Shown here piece after piece: positions 15,664 through 24,978 of a DNA stretch of 32,306 nt (position 1 is the first letter of the stretch; every line of letters begins with the position of its first letter). This stretch comes from Bauldia sp. GTDB lineage: Bacteria; Pseudomonadota; Alphaproteobacteria; Rhizobiales; Kaistiaceae. Under the pieces are notes generated by a model that was not told the origin of the DNA, ran no database searches, and was given only the letters and a program-made list of their open reading frames with translations. The position numbers and the translations under genes were made by a program. The stretch is taken from assembly GCA_020442065.1 (NCBI GenBank), contig JAGRKZ010000009.1, positions 1 through 32,306 of the forward strand, written 5' to 3'.

Positions 15664-16005
15664 TGATTGTCCTCCGGCGTTGTCGATGTTGGCTGTCCAT
15701 CGCCCCGGCATGGGCGATCGCAGCAGTGATGCGTTCCCCTCAGCTTTTCGGATGACCGCGGCTGGTGGGTATCCGACGCTAAGACGATGACGCGCGGGTA
15801 TCACAAGGTGCCGCCAGCCGCCAGCTTGCGCACGGCGGCGGACTGTCCTAGTTCGGGCGTCGGCCTTCGCCGGAGAGCCCTTTCAGGGCACGGCTGCGGA
15901 TCATCGTAAGTCCGGAGGAATCAGATCCTGTCGACCACTCGTTCCCTTGCCGCGCTGGACGCGAGAAGCCCCCGCTGCGGCCCGGCAGGGCGGTAGGGAC
16001 GGCCG
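15664..16005. other. Divergent intergenic region, no gene seen
   Basis: A 342-nt gap between the mutarotase-like and ferredoxin reductase genes, so promoters for both must be here. It contains a short hairpin (GCCCT-TTC-AGGGC, 15877–15889) without a U-tract. It encodes no ferredoxin: no open frame with CxxC or CxH/CxxH spacing was found on either strand. No convincing sigma-70 boxes were seen. Confidence 0.45.
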
Positions 16006-17253
16006 ATGGCAGAGTCCCGCGGCATGGTCATTCTCGGCGCCGGGCATACCGGCGGGCGCGCCGCGCATACGCTCCGCGAGGCGGGCTGGAACGGCCCGGT
16101 GACGCTGATCGGGGCAGAGCCGAGCCTCCCCTACGAGCGGCCGTCGCTCTCAAAGGGCATGCTCAGCGGCGAGAAGGCCCCCGCGGACTTCGCCCTCTAT
16201 CCGGAGGGCGACTACGCGCGACTCGACATCGTTCACCTCGCCGCGACCGCCGCCGTCGAGATCCGGCGCCGCCCGCACGAGGCCGTGCTCACCGACGGAA
16301 CCGTCGTCGGCTATGACAAGCTTCTGATCGCGACCGGTGCGGAGCCGCGCCGTCCAGCGATTCCCGGCGCCGATCTAGTCGGCGTCTCCGTGCTCCGCGA
16401 CATCGCCGACGCCGAGCTGTTGCGGCGGCGCATTGGTCCCGGCAAGCGGCTGATCGTCCTTGGCGGCGGTTTCATCGGGCTTGAGGTTGCCGCCCATGCC
16501 GTATCGGTCGGGGCTGACGTCGTCGTGGTTGAAGCCGGCCCACGCCTGCTGATGCGGGCTGTGCCGCCTGAGATCGAGGCGCGGATGCGCGCCCGCCATG
16601 AAGCCGCGGGCGTCGATATCCGACTAGGTCGCAAACTGGACGCCATCCTGGGCGAGGGCGCGGTTTCGGGCGTCCGCCTCGACGACGGCAGCGAGATCGC
16701 TGCGGAGGCGGTGCTCATCGCTATCGGGATCGAGCCCCGGGTCGGGCTTGCCGTCGCTGCGGGGCTCGCGGTCGACAACGGCATCGTCGTCGATCGCCAC
16801 CTTCGCACCGACGACCCCGATATCTTCGCCGCCGGCGACGTGTGTTCCTTTGCCCACGACCTCTACGGCGCCCACGTCCGCCTCGAGAGCTGGAAGAACG
16901 CCGAGGAGCAGGGCCCGATCGCGGCGCGCAACATGCTTGGCGGCAACGAGATCGCAGCTTCGGTGCCGTGGATGTGGTCGGACCAGTACGAGCTCACCAT
17001 TCAGATTGCCGGTTTCCCGGACCGCGCCGAGCGCGTCGTCGCGCGCGAGGCTGCGCCCGATGCGCTGGTCCTGTTCCACCTTGCCGGCGGCGGGCGCCTG
17101 GTGGCCGCGAGCGCCGTCGGACCGAACGCGACGATCGGACGGATTGTGCGCATCGGACAGATGATGATCGAGCGCGGCCTTCGCCCGGACCCGCGGCTCC
17201 TCGCCGACCCCGGGGTCAACCTCAAGACGCTGATGCGGGAACAGGCCGCCTGA
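16006..17253 (+). CDS. FAD-dependent ferredoxin reductase (MocF-like)
   Basis: A 415-aa pyridine-nucleotide-disulfide-type reductase without the redox-active disulfide, like rhodocoxin, putidaredoxin and BphA4 reductases. Residues 7–24 (MVILGAGHTGGRAAHTLR) form the FAD dinucleotide fold and YERPSLSKGML (43–53) is typical of this branch. VLGGGFIGLEVAAHA (151–165) is the NAD(P)H fold, and TDDPDIFAAGDV (268–279) is the second FAD motif. A C-terminal reductase domain follows. Such enzymes reduce a ferredoxin that feeds an oxygenase, and MocF plays this part in rhizopine catabolism. The likely clients are the two di-iron enzymes upstream, but no ferredoxin gene is in the window. The ATG follows GGTAGGGACGG. 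A 49-nt gap leads to the isomerase gene, so these two probably form an operon. Confidence 0.88.
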   Translation: MAESRGMVILGAGHTGGRAAHTLREAGWNGPVTLIGAEPSLPYERPSLSKGMLSGEKAPADFALYPEGDYARLDIVHLAATAAVEIRRRPHEAVLTDGTVVGYDKLLIATGAEPRRPAIPGADLVGVSVLRDIADAELLRRRIGPGKRLIVLGGGFIGLEVAAHAVSVGADVVVVEAGPRLLMRAVPPEIEARMRARHEAAGVDIRLGRKLDAILGEGAVSGVRLDDGSEIAAEAVLIAIGIEPRVGLAVAAGLAVDNGIVVDRHLRTDDPDIFAAGDVCSFAHDLYGAHVRLESWKNAEEQGPIAARNMLGGNEIAASVPWMWSDQYELTIQIAGFPDRAERVVAREAAPDALVLFHLAGGGRLVAASAVGPNATIGRIVRIGQMMIERGLRPDPRLLADPGVNLKTLMREQAA

Positions 17254-17302
17254 GAGGCGCGCGGCCGGACCGGCCACACACAAACAACGGGAGCGACACG
17301 CC

Positions 17303-18136
17303 GTGCAGAAACTTCTCGTCTTTCAGGCCCTGTGGGCGATGGAACGCCGGCACACCGACGGGTTCGAGCGGAGCCTTGAGGAAAACGTCAAGATGATCGT
17401 CGAAGCCGGTTTCGACGGCTTTTCAGCCGACTGGCGCGACCGCGACAAGTGCCGGCGCATGTCGGAACTGATGAAGGCCCACAACCTCACCGGCGAGGGC
17501 CAGTGCTTTCCCAAGACCATCGACGATCTCAAGCCGGCACTTGAGAACGCGACCGAGTTCCGCCTCCATCACCTCGACATCCAGCCCGACGTCCGGCCGC
17601 GGAAGCTCAACGACTGCATCCCGCTGATCGAGGGCTGGCGGCGCCTGGCGGAGGAGGTCGATTTCCCGGTCTATATCGAGACTCACCGCGACCGGATGAC
17701 CACCGACCTGTTCTTCGTCCTCGACCTCATCGAGTGCTTCCCCGATCTCAAGCTCCTCGCCGATCTCTCGCACTTCCTCGTCGGCCGTGAGTTCGCCTGG
17801 CCGATCGATGACACCAATCATAGCTACATTCACGAGGTGCTCGATCACTCCTGGGCCTTCCACGGTCGGGTGGCGAGCCGCGAGCAGGTGCAGATCGAGA
17901 TCTCGTTCCCGCATCACAAGATGTGGCTCGATACGTTCCTCGACTGGTGGGAATACGGCTTTCGCAGCTGGCGTAAACGGGCGGGCGCCGACGACACCTG
18001 CGCCTTCACCTGCGAGTTCGGCCCGAAGCCCTATGCCATCACCGGGCGGGACGGCAATGACACCACCGACCGCTGGCAGGAGGCCCTGATGCTGAAGGAC
18101 CTGATCAAGGAGGTCTGGGCCAAGTCCGGTCGATAG
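17303..18136 (+). CDS. Sugar phosphate isomerase/epimerase-like TIM-barrel protein
   Basis: A 277-aa AP-endonuclease-2/xylose-isomerase-like TIM barrel. Metal-ligand motifs are visible in order: VYIETHRDR (near residue 130), LLADLSHFLVG (near 155), HGRVASREQVQIE (near 193) and CEFGPKPY near the end. Family members isomerise or epimerise sugars, inosose (IolE, IolI) and related compounds; MocC of the rhizopine pathway is, as I recall, in this superfamily. The start is a GTG at 17303 with GGGAG 9 nt upstream. It directly follows the ferredoxin reductase gene in the same direction and ends convergent with the DUF983 gene. The true substrate is not known. Confidence 0.82.
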   Translation: MQKLLVFQALWAMERRHTDGFERSLEENVKMIVEAGFDGFSADWRDRDKCRRMSELMKAHNLTGEGQCFPKTIDDLKPALENATEFRLHHLDIQPDVRPRKLNDCIPLIEGWRRLAEEVDFPVYIETHRDRMTTDLFFVLDLIECFPDLKLLADLSHFLVGREFAWPIDDTNHSYIHEVLDHSWAFHGRVASREQVQIEISFPHHKMWLDTFLDWWEYGFRSWRKRAGADDTCAFTCEFGPKPYAITGRDGNDTTDRWQEALMLKDLIKEVWAKSGR

Positions 18137-18246
18137 GCACAAGCACTGGAACGCGGTCGGCTAGAGTCACGTCGATCCAATGCCGACGGTGGCGCTCGTT
18201 CCGTTCGACGCGGGCGCGGCGGCGGCCTGGTTTCCCGGACGGGACA

Positions 18247-18720
18247 TCACGCAGGATCGATGCGGAGGTAGCCTTCCGGCATCGCATCGGGGTCCGAACG
18301 CGTGTCGAAGCCGTGCATGTAGAGCGCCCACTGGAGCGCAATCAGCGCGCCCTTGATCGGGCGGAGCAGGGCCAGCGTCATGACCAGCGTCAGCGGCATC
18401 CAGATCAGAAGGTGCGTCGTCACCGACAACTCGGTGGCGAGGAATACCGCCACCATCAGCGGCACCACGACATGGCCGACCACGACGATGGTGAAATAGG
18501 GCGGAGCGTCGTCCGCCCGATGGTGGCTGAGGTCCTCGCCGCAGATCGAACAGGCCGGAACCGACGTGAGGTAGCCGTTGAACAGCTTGCCCTCGCCGCA
18601 CTGCGGGCAACGGCAGCGGAAGCCGCGCCACATCGCCTGCCACACGTTGCGCTTCGGCAGTCCAAGCTGGTTCTCAGCGGGCGGGGACTGCCAGACCGTC
18701 GTTTCAACCGGTGTATCCAT
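18247..18720 (-). CDS. DUF983 zinc-ribbon membrane protein
   Basis: A 157-aa protein with an N-terminal region of two CxxC pairs (CPQCGEGKLF and CSICGEDLSHH) that look like a zinc ribbon. Two or three membrane segments follow (about residues 75–125, VVGHVVVPLMVAVFLA and LLIWMPLTLVMTLALLRPIKG), then LIALQWALYMHGF, a DUF983 signature. Function is unknown. In Hyphomicrobiales I recall it as usually directly downstream of rnr; here a serine hydrolase on the other strand lies between them. The ATG at 18720 lacks a clear ribosome site. It is convergent with the TIM-barrel gene across 110 nt that hold no visible gene. Confidence 0.87.
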   Translation of the reverse strand: MDTPVETTVWQSPPAENQLGLPKRNVWQAMWRGFRCRCPQCGEGKLFNGYLTSVPACSICGEDLSHHRADDAPPYFTIVVVGHVVVPLMVAVFLATELSVTTHLLIWMPLTLVMTLALLRPIKGALIALQWALYMHGFDTRSDPDAMPEGYLRIDPA

Positions 18721-18946
18721 GATGGCGGGAAGTTAGGCGGCGGGGCCGGTCCCGACAACCCCGATGGGGAGCCTGAGGCAAAGATGTCGCGGGATCAGCC
18801 GGCGCCGCCCCGGGGCGCTCCCGACGCGCCGGGTCGGGACATTCCGGGTAGGCCCAAACTGCCGTCTCTGCGGCGATGGCGAAGCGGTGGGCGCAGTGGT
18901 AGGGTCCGGCGCTCGCATTCATCGTCGCAAACCTTGGCGTGTGGCA

Positions 18947-20077
18947 ATGGCGCGGTTCACGTTCATCGCCATCGGCGTGGCCGCGCTTCTCGGAGTCGCC
19001 GGTCCCGTGCTCGCCGGAGAGCCGCTCGCGACGCGCCTCGAAACGGCGCTCCAAGACGTCGTGGCGAGCGACGACACGGTCTTTCCCGGCGCGATCCTCT
19101 TCGTCGGCACGCCTAAGGCGGGCGCCAATGCCGTTGCCGCCGGCGTCGGCGACATCGAAAGCCAAGCGCCGGTCACCCCGGATGCGCGGTTTCGGGCGGG
19201 CAGCGTCGCCAAGCCGTTCGTGGCGACAGTCGCGATGCAACTGGTCGAGGAGGTCGCGCTCTCGCTTGACGCAACGCTCGCGGCCCTGCTGCCGGAGGAG
19301 GCGCGCGCCGGCCTCGCCGACGCAGACCGGATCACGCTCCGGATGCTCCTCAACCACACCAGTGGCATCCCCGACTGGCTGACCGAGGCAGCCATCGGCC
19401 AGATCGCGGCCGATCCGTCACGGGTGTGGACGACGGCGGACTTCGTCGCCCTTGCCGCGGCGCTGCCGCGGACCTTCGCGCCGGGCGAAGGGTGGGCCTA
19501 TTCCAACACCGACTACAATCTCCTCGGCGCCATTATCGAACGGGCGACGGGCATGCCCTGGCGACAGGCGGTGAGAGAGCGGGTGATCGTGCCGCTCGGC
19601 CTCGCCGGGACGTCCTTGCCGGAACCCGGCGACCTCTCGATGCCCGCCCCGTTCATGCATGGCTACGGGTTGATCGGCGGCCAGGTGACGGACCTCACGT
19701 TTATCGACCCCTCGATGGCCGGGGCCGCCGGCGGTGGTACGCTGGTGACGACGGTCGGCGACCTGGCGACGTTCCTGACCGCCCTGAGGGCGGGCAGACT
19801 GTTCAAGGACCCGACAACCCTTGCCGTGATGACCGACTTCGTCGACGCCGAGGCCGAGGGCGGCCAGACCGGATACAGTCTGGGGCTCGAGCGATACGTT
19901 CTTCCCGGCGGCATCGAGATGATTGGCCATGCCGGCGGCACAGCGGGCTACCGCTCCGGAATGTTCTTCTTCCCCGCGCTCGACCTGACCATGACGTTTG
20001 CCCTGAGCGTGCAGACCGACCCGAGCCCGGTCATCTCCGCCGCGCTCACTGCGGTCTCGGGGACTGGCTCGCCCTGA
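18947..20077 (+). CDS. Exported serine hydrolase of the beta-lactamase/class C PBP family
   Basis: A 376-aa exported protein. The signal peptide is MARFTFIAIGVAALLGVAGPVLA (cut after about residue 23). The class C/esterase active site is complete: Ser86-Val-Ala-Lys89 (SxxK), Tyr185-Ser-Asn187 (YxN) and His328-Ala-Gly330 (HxG). LLNHTSGIPDW and YSNTDYNLLGAIIE are standard for this family, which includes D-aminopeptidases, carboxypeptidases and esterases; antibiotic hydrolysis is not implied. ATG 18947 is chosen for the signal peptide; the ribosome site is weak, and the upstream frame to 18764 is Arg-rich noise. It lies on the opposite strand between rnr and the DUF983 gene, a pair usually adjacent, so it looks like an insertion into that block. 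Confidence 0.87.
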   Translation: MARFTFIAIGVAALLGVAGPVLAGEPLATRLETALQDVVASDDTVFPGAILFVGTPKAGANAVAAGVGDIESQAPVTPDARFRAGSVAKPFVATVAMQLVEEVALSLDATLAALLPEEARAGLADADRITLRMLLNHTSGIPDWLTEAAIGQIAADPSRVWTTADFVALAAALPRTFAPGEGWAYSNTDYNLLGAIIERATGMPWRQAVRERVIVPLGLAGTSLPEPGDLSMPAPFMHGYGLIGGQVTDLTFIDPSMAGAAGGGTLVTTVGDLATFLTALRAGRLFKDPTTLAVMTDFVDAEAEGGQTGYSLGLERYVLPGGIEMIGHAGGTAGYRSGMFFFPALDLTMTFALSVQTDPSPVISAALTAVSGTGSP

Positions 20078-20095
20078 AGACCCGGGAGGTGCGTC

Positions 20096-22354
20096 CTAGC
20101 GCCGGCCGCGCTTTGCCGGCGGGCGGCCGCCCTTCGGCTTGCGGCGGCCCGGCTCCTCCCGTGGGCGATCCTTGCGGGGCAGGACACGGCCTTCGGTCAG
20201 GAGCTCGAAGCGCAGCGCGCCGGCGAGCGGCGCGGCCTCGACCAGTTTGACTTCGACGGTGTCGCCGAGGCGGTGCATCTCGCCCGTCGCTCGCCCGACC
20301 ACGGCGTGACGCGCCTCGTCGTAGACGAAGTAATCGGAGCCCAGCGTCGCCATCGGCACGAAGCCGTCGGCGCCGGTCTCGTCGAGCTTGACGAAGAGGC
20401 CGGCGCGGGTGACGCCGGAGATGCGGCCGCGGAACGTTGCCCCGACCCGGTCGGCCAGCCAGCGGGCGACAAGCCGGTCGATGGTGTCGCGTTCGGCCGC
20501 CATGGCCCTCCGCTCGGCCGCGGAGATCTGCGCGGCGATCTCGGGCAGTGCCGTCTCCATGCCGTCCTGCAGACCGCCGGCGCCGAGCTTGAGGGCGCGC
20601 ACCAGCGCCCGGTGGACGATGAGGTCGGCGTAGCGGCGGATCGGCGACGTGAAGTGGGCATAGCGACGGAGATTGAGGCCGAAATGGCCGATGTTCTCCG
20701 GATGGTACTCGGCCTGGGCCTGGCTCCGTAGCACGACCTCGTGGACGAGGCGCTCATGCTCGCTGTCCCTCACCCGCTCGAGGATGCGGTTGAACTGGGC
20801 GGGCCGGAGGTTACCGCTCCTGGGCAGGGTGAGATCGATCGACTTGAGGAAGTCGCGGAGGGCCTCGAGTTTGGCCATCGAGGGCGTGTCATGGATGCGG
20901 TAGACGAGGGGCGAGCGCTTCTCCTCCAGCGTTTCGGCCGCCGCGACGTTCGCCTGGATCATGAACTCCTCGATCAGCCGGTGCGACTCGAGCCGCTCCG
21001 GAACCACGATACGGTCGATCGTGCCGTCCGGCTTGAGCAGCACCCGCCGCTCGGGGATGTCGAGCTCCAGCGGATCGCGGCCCTCGCGGCCGCGGCGGAG
21101 GGCGAGGTAGCCCTGCCACAATATGGAGAGCGCAGCCCGCACCGGCGCCTCGACGCCGATGTCGCCGCCATCGAAGGCCTGCTGGGCCTTCTGGTAGGAG
21201 AGCTTCGCTGCAGAGCGCATCATGATGCGGTGGAAGCGGTGGCTCCGCTTGCGGCCGTCGGCGCCGAACACCATGCGGACGGCGAGCGCCGGTCTGTCCT
21301 CCTGCTCGCGGAGGGAACAGAGATCGTTGGAGATGCGCTCGGGCAGCATCGGCACGACCCGGTCGGGGAAGTAGACCGAGTTGCCGCGCTTGAGCGCCTC
21401 GCGGTCGAGGGCCGATCCGGGACGGACGTACCAGGAGACGTCGGCGATGGCGACGGTGACGATGAAGCCACCGGGATTCTTCTCGTCGCCATCCGCTTCG
21501 GCATGGACGGCATCATCGTGGTCCTTGGCGTCGGCCGGGTCGATGGTGACGAGCGGCAGCTCCCGCCAGTCCTCGCGGCCGCGGAGCGGCGCGGGCTTTG
21601 CCTCTTCGGCCTCCTTCAGCGCCGCCGACGGGAAGTCGTGGGGGATGCCGTGGGCAAGGAGGGCGATCAGGCTCACCGCCTTCTCGTCCCTCATCGAACC
21701 GATCACGTTTTCGATGGCGGCGCGGTCGGGGCCGCGGCCGGTCGCGCGCGTGACTCGGACCGCGACGAGATCGCCTTCGCGGGCGTCCTTGATCTGGTCC
21801 GGGGCGATGGAAAGGACGCGCTGCTTGCGGTCGACCGGCTCGATCTGCGCCCCAGCGGGGGTGTGGCGGAGCACGCCGTAGAGGGACGACGGCCTGCGGG
21901 CGAGGACCTTGATCACCCTGGCGGTGAAGTCGCCGCCGTCGCTGCCGGGCGTGATGCGCGCGAGCACGCGGTCACCCAGCCCCGGTGCGGGACCCGGCCC
22001 GCGGCCACGGGCAAGGACGATCCGCGGCGGGTCGCCTTCTTCCGTCGGCCACTCGGTCGGAACGGCCAGGAACTCGCCGTCACGGTCGCGGCCACTGATT
22101 TCGAGCACGGTCACGGATGGCAGGTCGCCCGGCCGGGTCAGCCGCCCGCGGCGCTGCTCCACCGCGCCCTCGCTGGAAAGGTCGCGGAGGATCGCCTTGA
22201 GCGCGACCTTGTCGTTACCCTTGATGCCGAACGCCCGGGCGATCTCGCGCTTGCCCGCCTTGCCTGGGTGATCGGCGATAAAGGCGAGAACCTCGTCGCG
22301 GGAGGGGACCGGCCTCGGCTCCTTGCCCTTCCTCTCGCGGGGACCCTTGGCCAA
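20096..22354 (-). CDS. rnr: Ribonuclease R
   Basis: A 752-aa 3'-to-5' exoribonuclease that degrades structured RNA. An N-terminal winged-helix-like region (VLAFIADHPGKAGKREIARAFG) is followed by cold-shock domains. The RNB catalytic domain has DPADAKDHDDAVHAEAD, whose aspartates bind Mg2+, plus YFPDRVVPMLPERISNDLCSL. A C-terminal S1 domain (GATFRGRISGVTRAGLFVKLDETGADG region) and a Lys/Arg-rich tail complete it. The start codon is TTG at 22354, only 2 nt after the topA stop, with AAGG 6–8 nt upstream inside the end of topA, so translation is likely coupled. It is convergent with the serine hydrolase gene. Confidence 0.95.
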   Translation of the reverse strand: MAKGPRERKGKEPRPVPSRDEVLAFIADHPGKAGKREIARAFGIKGNDKVALKAILRDLSSEGAVEQRRGRLTRPGDLPSVTVLEISGRDRDGEFLAVPTEWPTEEGDPPRIVLARGRGPGPAPGLGDRVLARITPGSDGGDFTARVIKVLARRPSSLYGVLRHTPAGAQIEPVDRKQRVLSIAPDQIKDAREGDLVAVRVTRATGRGPDRAAIENVIGSMRDEKAVSLIALLAHGIPHDFPSAALKEAEEAKPAPLRGREDWRELPLVTIDPADAKDHDDAVHAEADGDEKNPGGFIVTVAIADVSWYVRPGSALDREALKRGNSVYFPDRVVPMLPERISNDLCSLREQEDRPALAVRMVFGADGRKRSHRFHRIMMRSAAKLSYQKAQQAFDGGDIGVEAPVRAALSILWQGYLALRRGREGRDPLELDIPERRVLLKPDGTIDRIVVPERLESHRLIEEFMIQANVAAAETLEEKRSPLVYRIHDTPSMAKLEALRDFLKSIDLTLPRSGNLRPAQFNRILERVRDSEHERLVHEVVLRSQAQAEYHPENIGHFGLNLRRYAHFTSPIRRYADLIVHRALVRALKLGAGGLQDGMETALPEIAAQISAAERRAMAAERDTIDRLVARWLADRVGATFRGRISGVTRAGLFVKLDETGADGFVPMATLGSDYFVYDEARHAVVGRATGEMHRLGDTVEVKLVEAAPLAGALRFELLTEGRVLPRKDRPREEPGRRKPKGGRPPAKRGRR

Positions 22355-22356
22355 TG

Positions 22357-24978
22357 TCAGCCTTTCTCAGCCGTGCTCTTCTTTGCCGGCGCCTTCTTTT
22401 TCGGCGACGACTTCGCCGTGGGCTTCTTCGCCGCCGCCCGCTTGGCGGGCGCCTTTCCGGCCTTGGCCGCAAGAAGCTCCACCGCCTGTTCCATGGTCAC
22501 AGCGTCGGGCGCGAGGTCCTTGGGCAGGGTGGCATTCACCTTGCCATGATTCACATAGGGGCCATAGCGCCCGTCACGGACGGTCACTGGGCCGCCGGCG
22601 ACGGGATGCTCGCCGAGCGTCTTGAGGGCCGCCGGCGTCGCCCGGCCACCGCGTCGGCCGCCCCCAGCGCGCTTTTCCGCCAGCAGCGAGACGGCCCGAT
22701 TGATGCCGACTGAAAACACCTCCTCGACCGAATCGAGGTTGGCATAGGTGCCGTCATGCTGGACAAACGGCCCATAGCGGCCGATGCCCGCGGTAATCGG
22801 CGTCCCGGTTTCCGGGTCGATGCCGACCTCGCGGGGAAGGTTGAGGAGCGCGAGCGCCTCGGCGAGCTCTAGCGTCGCCGCTTCCCAGCCGCGCGGCAGG
22901 CTGGCGCGCTTTGGCTTCTCCCCGTCCTCTCCGGCTTCGCCAAGCTGGACATAGGGTCCGAAACGGCCGCTGCGGAGGCTGACCTCGAGGCCGCTCTCCG
23001 GGTCGGTGCCAAGGACGCGGGTGCCGTCGCCGCCGATCTCGCCGCCGTTGCCGTTCTCGCCCGTCGCCGCGAGCTGCCGCGTATAGCGGCACTCCGGGTA
23101 GTTCGAGCAGCCGATGAACGAGCCGAATTTGCCGAGCTTCAGCGACAGCCGGCCGTTGCCGCAAGACGGGCACTGGCGCGGATCGCCACCATCGGCCCGC
23201 GGCGGGAATATGTGCGGGCCGAGCAGCTCGTTGAGCGCCTCCAGTACTTCGGCGACGCGGAGGTCGCTGGTCTCGGCGACGTCCTCCGAAAACTGCCGCC
23301 AGAACTCGCGAAGCACCTCTTTCCACGAGATGTCGCCGTTCGAGATCTTGTCGAGCTTTTCCTCGAGGTCGGCGGTGAAATCATATTCGACATAGCGCTC
23401 GAAGAAGCTCTCGAGGAAGGCCGTGACCAACCGGCCCTTGTCCTCCGGGATGAGCTGCTTCTTCTCCAGTCGCACGTAGCCGCGGTCGCGCAGCACCGAC
23501 AAGGTTGCGGTGTAGGTGGAGGGGCGGCCGATGCCGAGTTCCTCCATCTTCTTGATCAGCGTCGCCTCAGTGTAGCGCGGCGGCGGCTCGGTGAAGTGCT
23601 GCTCGACGGCGATGCCGTGCTCGCTGAGCGCATCGCCGGCCGCCATCGGCGGCAGGCGCCCGTCATCGTCGTCCTCCTCGCTCCGGCGCGAGGCCGGGAC
23701 ATCGTCGCGTCCCTCCTGGTAGACGGCGAGGAAGCCGTTGAAACGCTCGACCTGTCCGGTGGCGCGAAGCCCGACTTTCCGCGCCTCGTCGCCGGCGTCG
23801 ATGTCGACTGTGGTGCGCTCGAACTCTGCAGCGGCCATCTGGCAGGCGACGGTGCGTTGCCAAATCATCTCGTAGAGGCGCGCCTGCTCGCCTTCGAGCT
23901 TACCGGCAAGCGACGAAGGATGGCGCGACACATCGGTCGGGCGGATCGCCTCGTGCGCCTCCTGAGCGTTCTTGGCCTTGGCCTGGTAGTGGCGCGGCCG
24001 TTCGGGCAGGTAGCGGCCGCCATGACGATCGGCAATGACATTGCGGATCGCGGCGAGCGCCTCGGGGGCGATGTCGACGCCGTCGGTCCGCATGTAAGTG
24101 ATGTGGCCGTCCTCGTAGAGACGCTGCGCGACCTGCATGGTGCGGGCGGCGGCAAAGCCAAGTTTCCGCGAGGCCTCCTGCTGGAGGGTCGAGGTGGTGA
24201 ACGGCGGCGGCGGGTTGCGGCGGACGGGCTTTGCCTCGACCGATGCGACCCGATAGGCGCCGGAGCGGAGCGCTGCCTCGATGGCGCGGGCGGTCGCCTC
24301 GTCAGGAATATCGAGCCGGCCAAGCTTGCGACCGTCATAGCCGATGGCGCGGGCAACGAAGCGCCCGCCGGCCCCGGTCTCGAGCGTCACCTCGACGCTC
24401 CAGTATTCCTGCGGCTTGAACAGTTCGATCTCGCGCTCGCGGTCGCAGACCAGGCGGAGCGCAACCGATTGCACCCGGCCGGCCGAGCGGGCGCCGGGGA
24501 GCTTTCGCCACAGCACCGGCGAGAGCGTGAAGCCGACCAGGTAGTCGAGGGCGCGACGGGCAAGGTAGGCGTCGACCAGATCGCCGTCGATCTGGCGGGG
24601 ATGGCGCATCGCGTCGAGTACGGCATCCTTGGTGATGGCGTTGAAGACGACACGCTCGACCGGCGTGTCCTTGACCGCCTTGCGGGCACGAAGCACCTCG
24701 AGCAGGTGCCATGAGATCGCCTCCCCCTCACGGTCGGGGTCGGTGGCGAGGATCAGCCGGTCGGCGTCGCGAACCGCCGCCGCGATCTCGGAGAGCCGCT
24801 TGCCGGATTTGCCGTCCACCTCCCAGTGCATGGCGAAGTCGCGCTCGGGATCAACCGAGCCGTTCTTCGACGGCAGATCCCGGACATGGCCATAGGAGGC
24901 GATCACCTGATACCCGGAGCCCAGGTACTTGTTGATGGTCTTCGCTTTGGCAGGCGATTCGACGATGACGATATTCAT
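22357..24978 (-). CDS. topA: DNA topoisomerase I
   Basis: An 873-aa type IA topoisomerase that relaxes negative supercoils. It has the TOPRIM start MNIVIVESPAKAKTI, the acidic triad region ATDPDREGEAISW (78–90), RSAGRVQSVALRL (164–176), and the active-site tyrosine 295 in ITYMRTDG. One C4 zinc motif follows (CPSCGNGRL then CSNYPEC), with three topA_C-type repeats that read GRFGPYVQ, GRYGPFVQ and GRYGPYVN. The end is an Ala/Lys-rich tail, common in alphaproteobacteria. ATG 24978 is the normal family start; the upstream in-frame extension to 25086 is spurious. rnr follows within 2 nt. The usual dprA neighbour is separated here by a sulfotransferase and a tiny ORF. Confidence 0.97.
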   Translation of the reverse strand: MNIVIVESPAKAKTINKYLGSGYQVIASYGHVRDLPSKNGSVDPERDFAMHWEVDGKSGKRLSEIAAAVRDADRLILATDPDREGEAISWHLLEVLRARKAVKDTPVERVVFNAITKDAVLDAMRHPRQIDGDLVDAYLARRALDYLVGFTLSPVLWRKLPGARSAGRVQSVALRLVCDREREIELFKPQEYWSVEVTLETGAGGRFVARAIGYDGRKLGRLDIPDEATARAIEAALRSGAYRVASVEAKPVRRNPPPPFTTSTLQQEASRKLGFAAARTMQVAQRLYEDGHITYMRTDGVDIAPEALAAIRNVIADRHGGRYLPERPRHYQAKAKNAQEAHEAIRPTDVSRHPSSLAGKLEGEQARLYEMIWQRTVACQMAAAEFERTTVDIDAGDEARKVGLRATGQVERFNGFLAVYQEGRDDVPASRRSEEDDDDGRLPPMAAGDALSEHGIAVEQHFTEPPPRYTEATLIKKMEELGIGRPSTYTATLSVLRDRGYVRLEKKQLIPEDKGRLVTAFLESFFERYVEYDFTADLEEKLDKISNGDISWKEVLREFWRQFSEDVAETSDLRVAEVLEALNELLGPHIFPPRADGGDPRQCPSCGNGRLSLKLGKFGSFIGCSNYPECRYTRQLAATGENGNGGEIGGDGTRVLGTDPESGLEVSLRSGRFGPYVQLGEAGEDGEKPKRASLPRGWEAATLELAEALALLNLPREVGIDPETGTPITAGIGRYGPFVQHDGTYANLDSVEEVFSVGINRAVSLLAEKRAGGGRRGGRATPAALKTLGEHPVAGGPVTVRDGRYGPYVNHGKVNATLPKDLAPDAVTMEQAVELLAAKAGKAPAKRAAAKKPTAKSSPKKKAPAKKSTAEKG

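Noticed and set aside
20741..22549. 602-aa plus-strand frame across rnr and topA
   Set aside because: Shadow frame of high-GC codons; the minus strand encodes clear RNase R and topoisomerase I.
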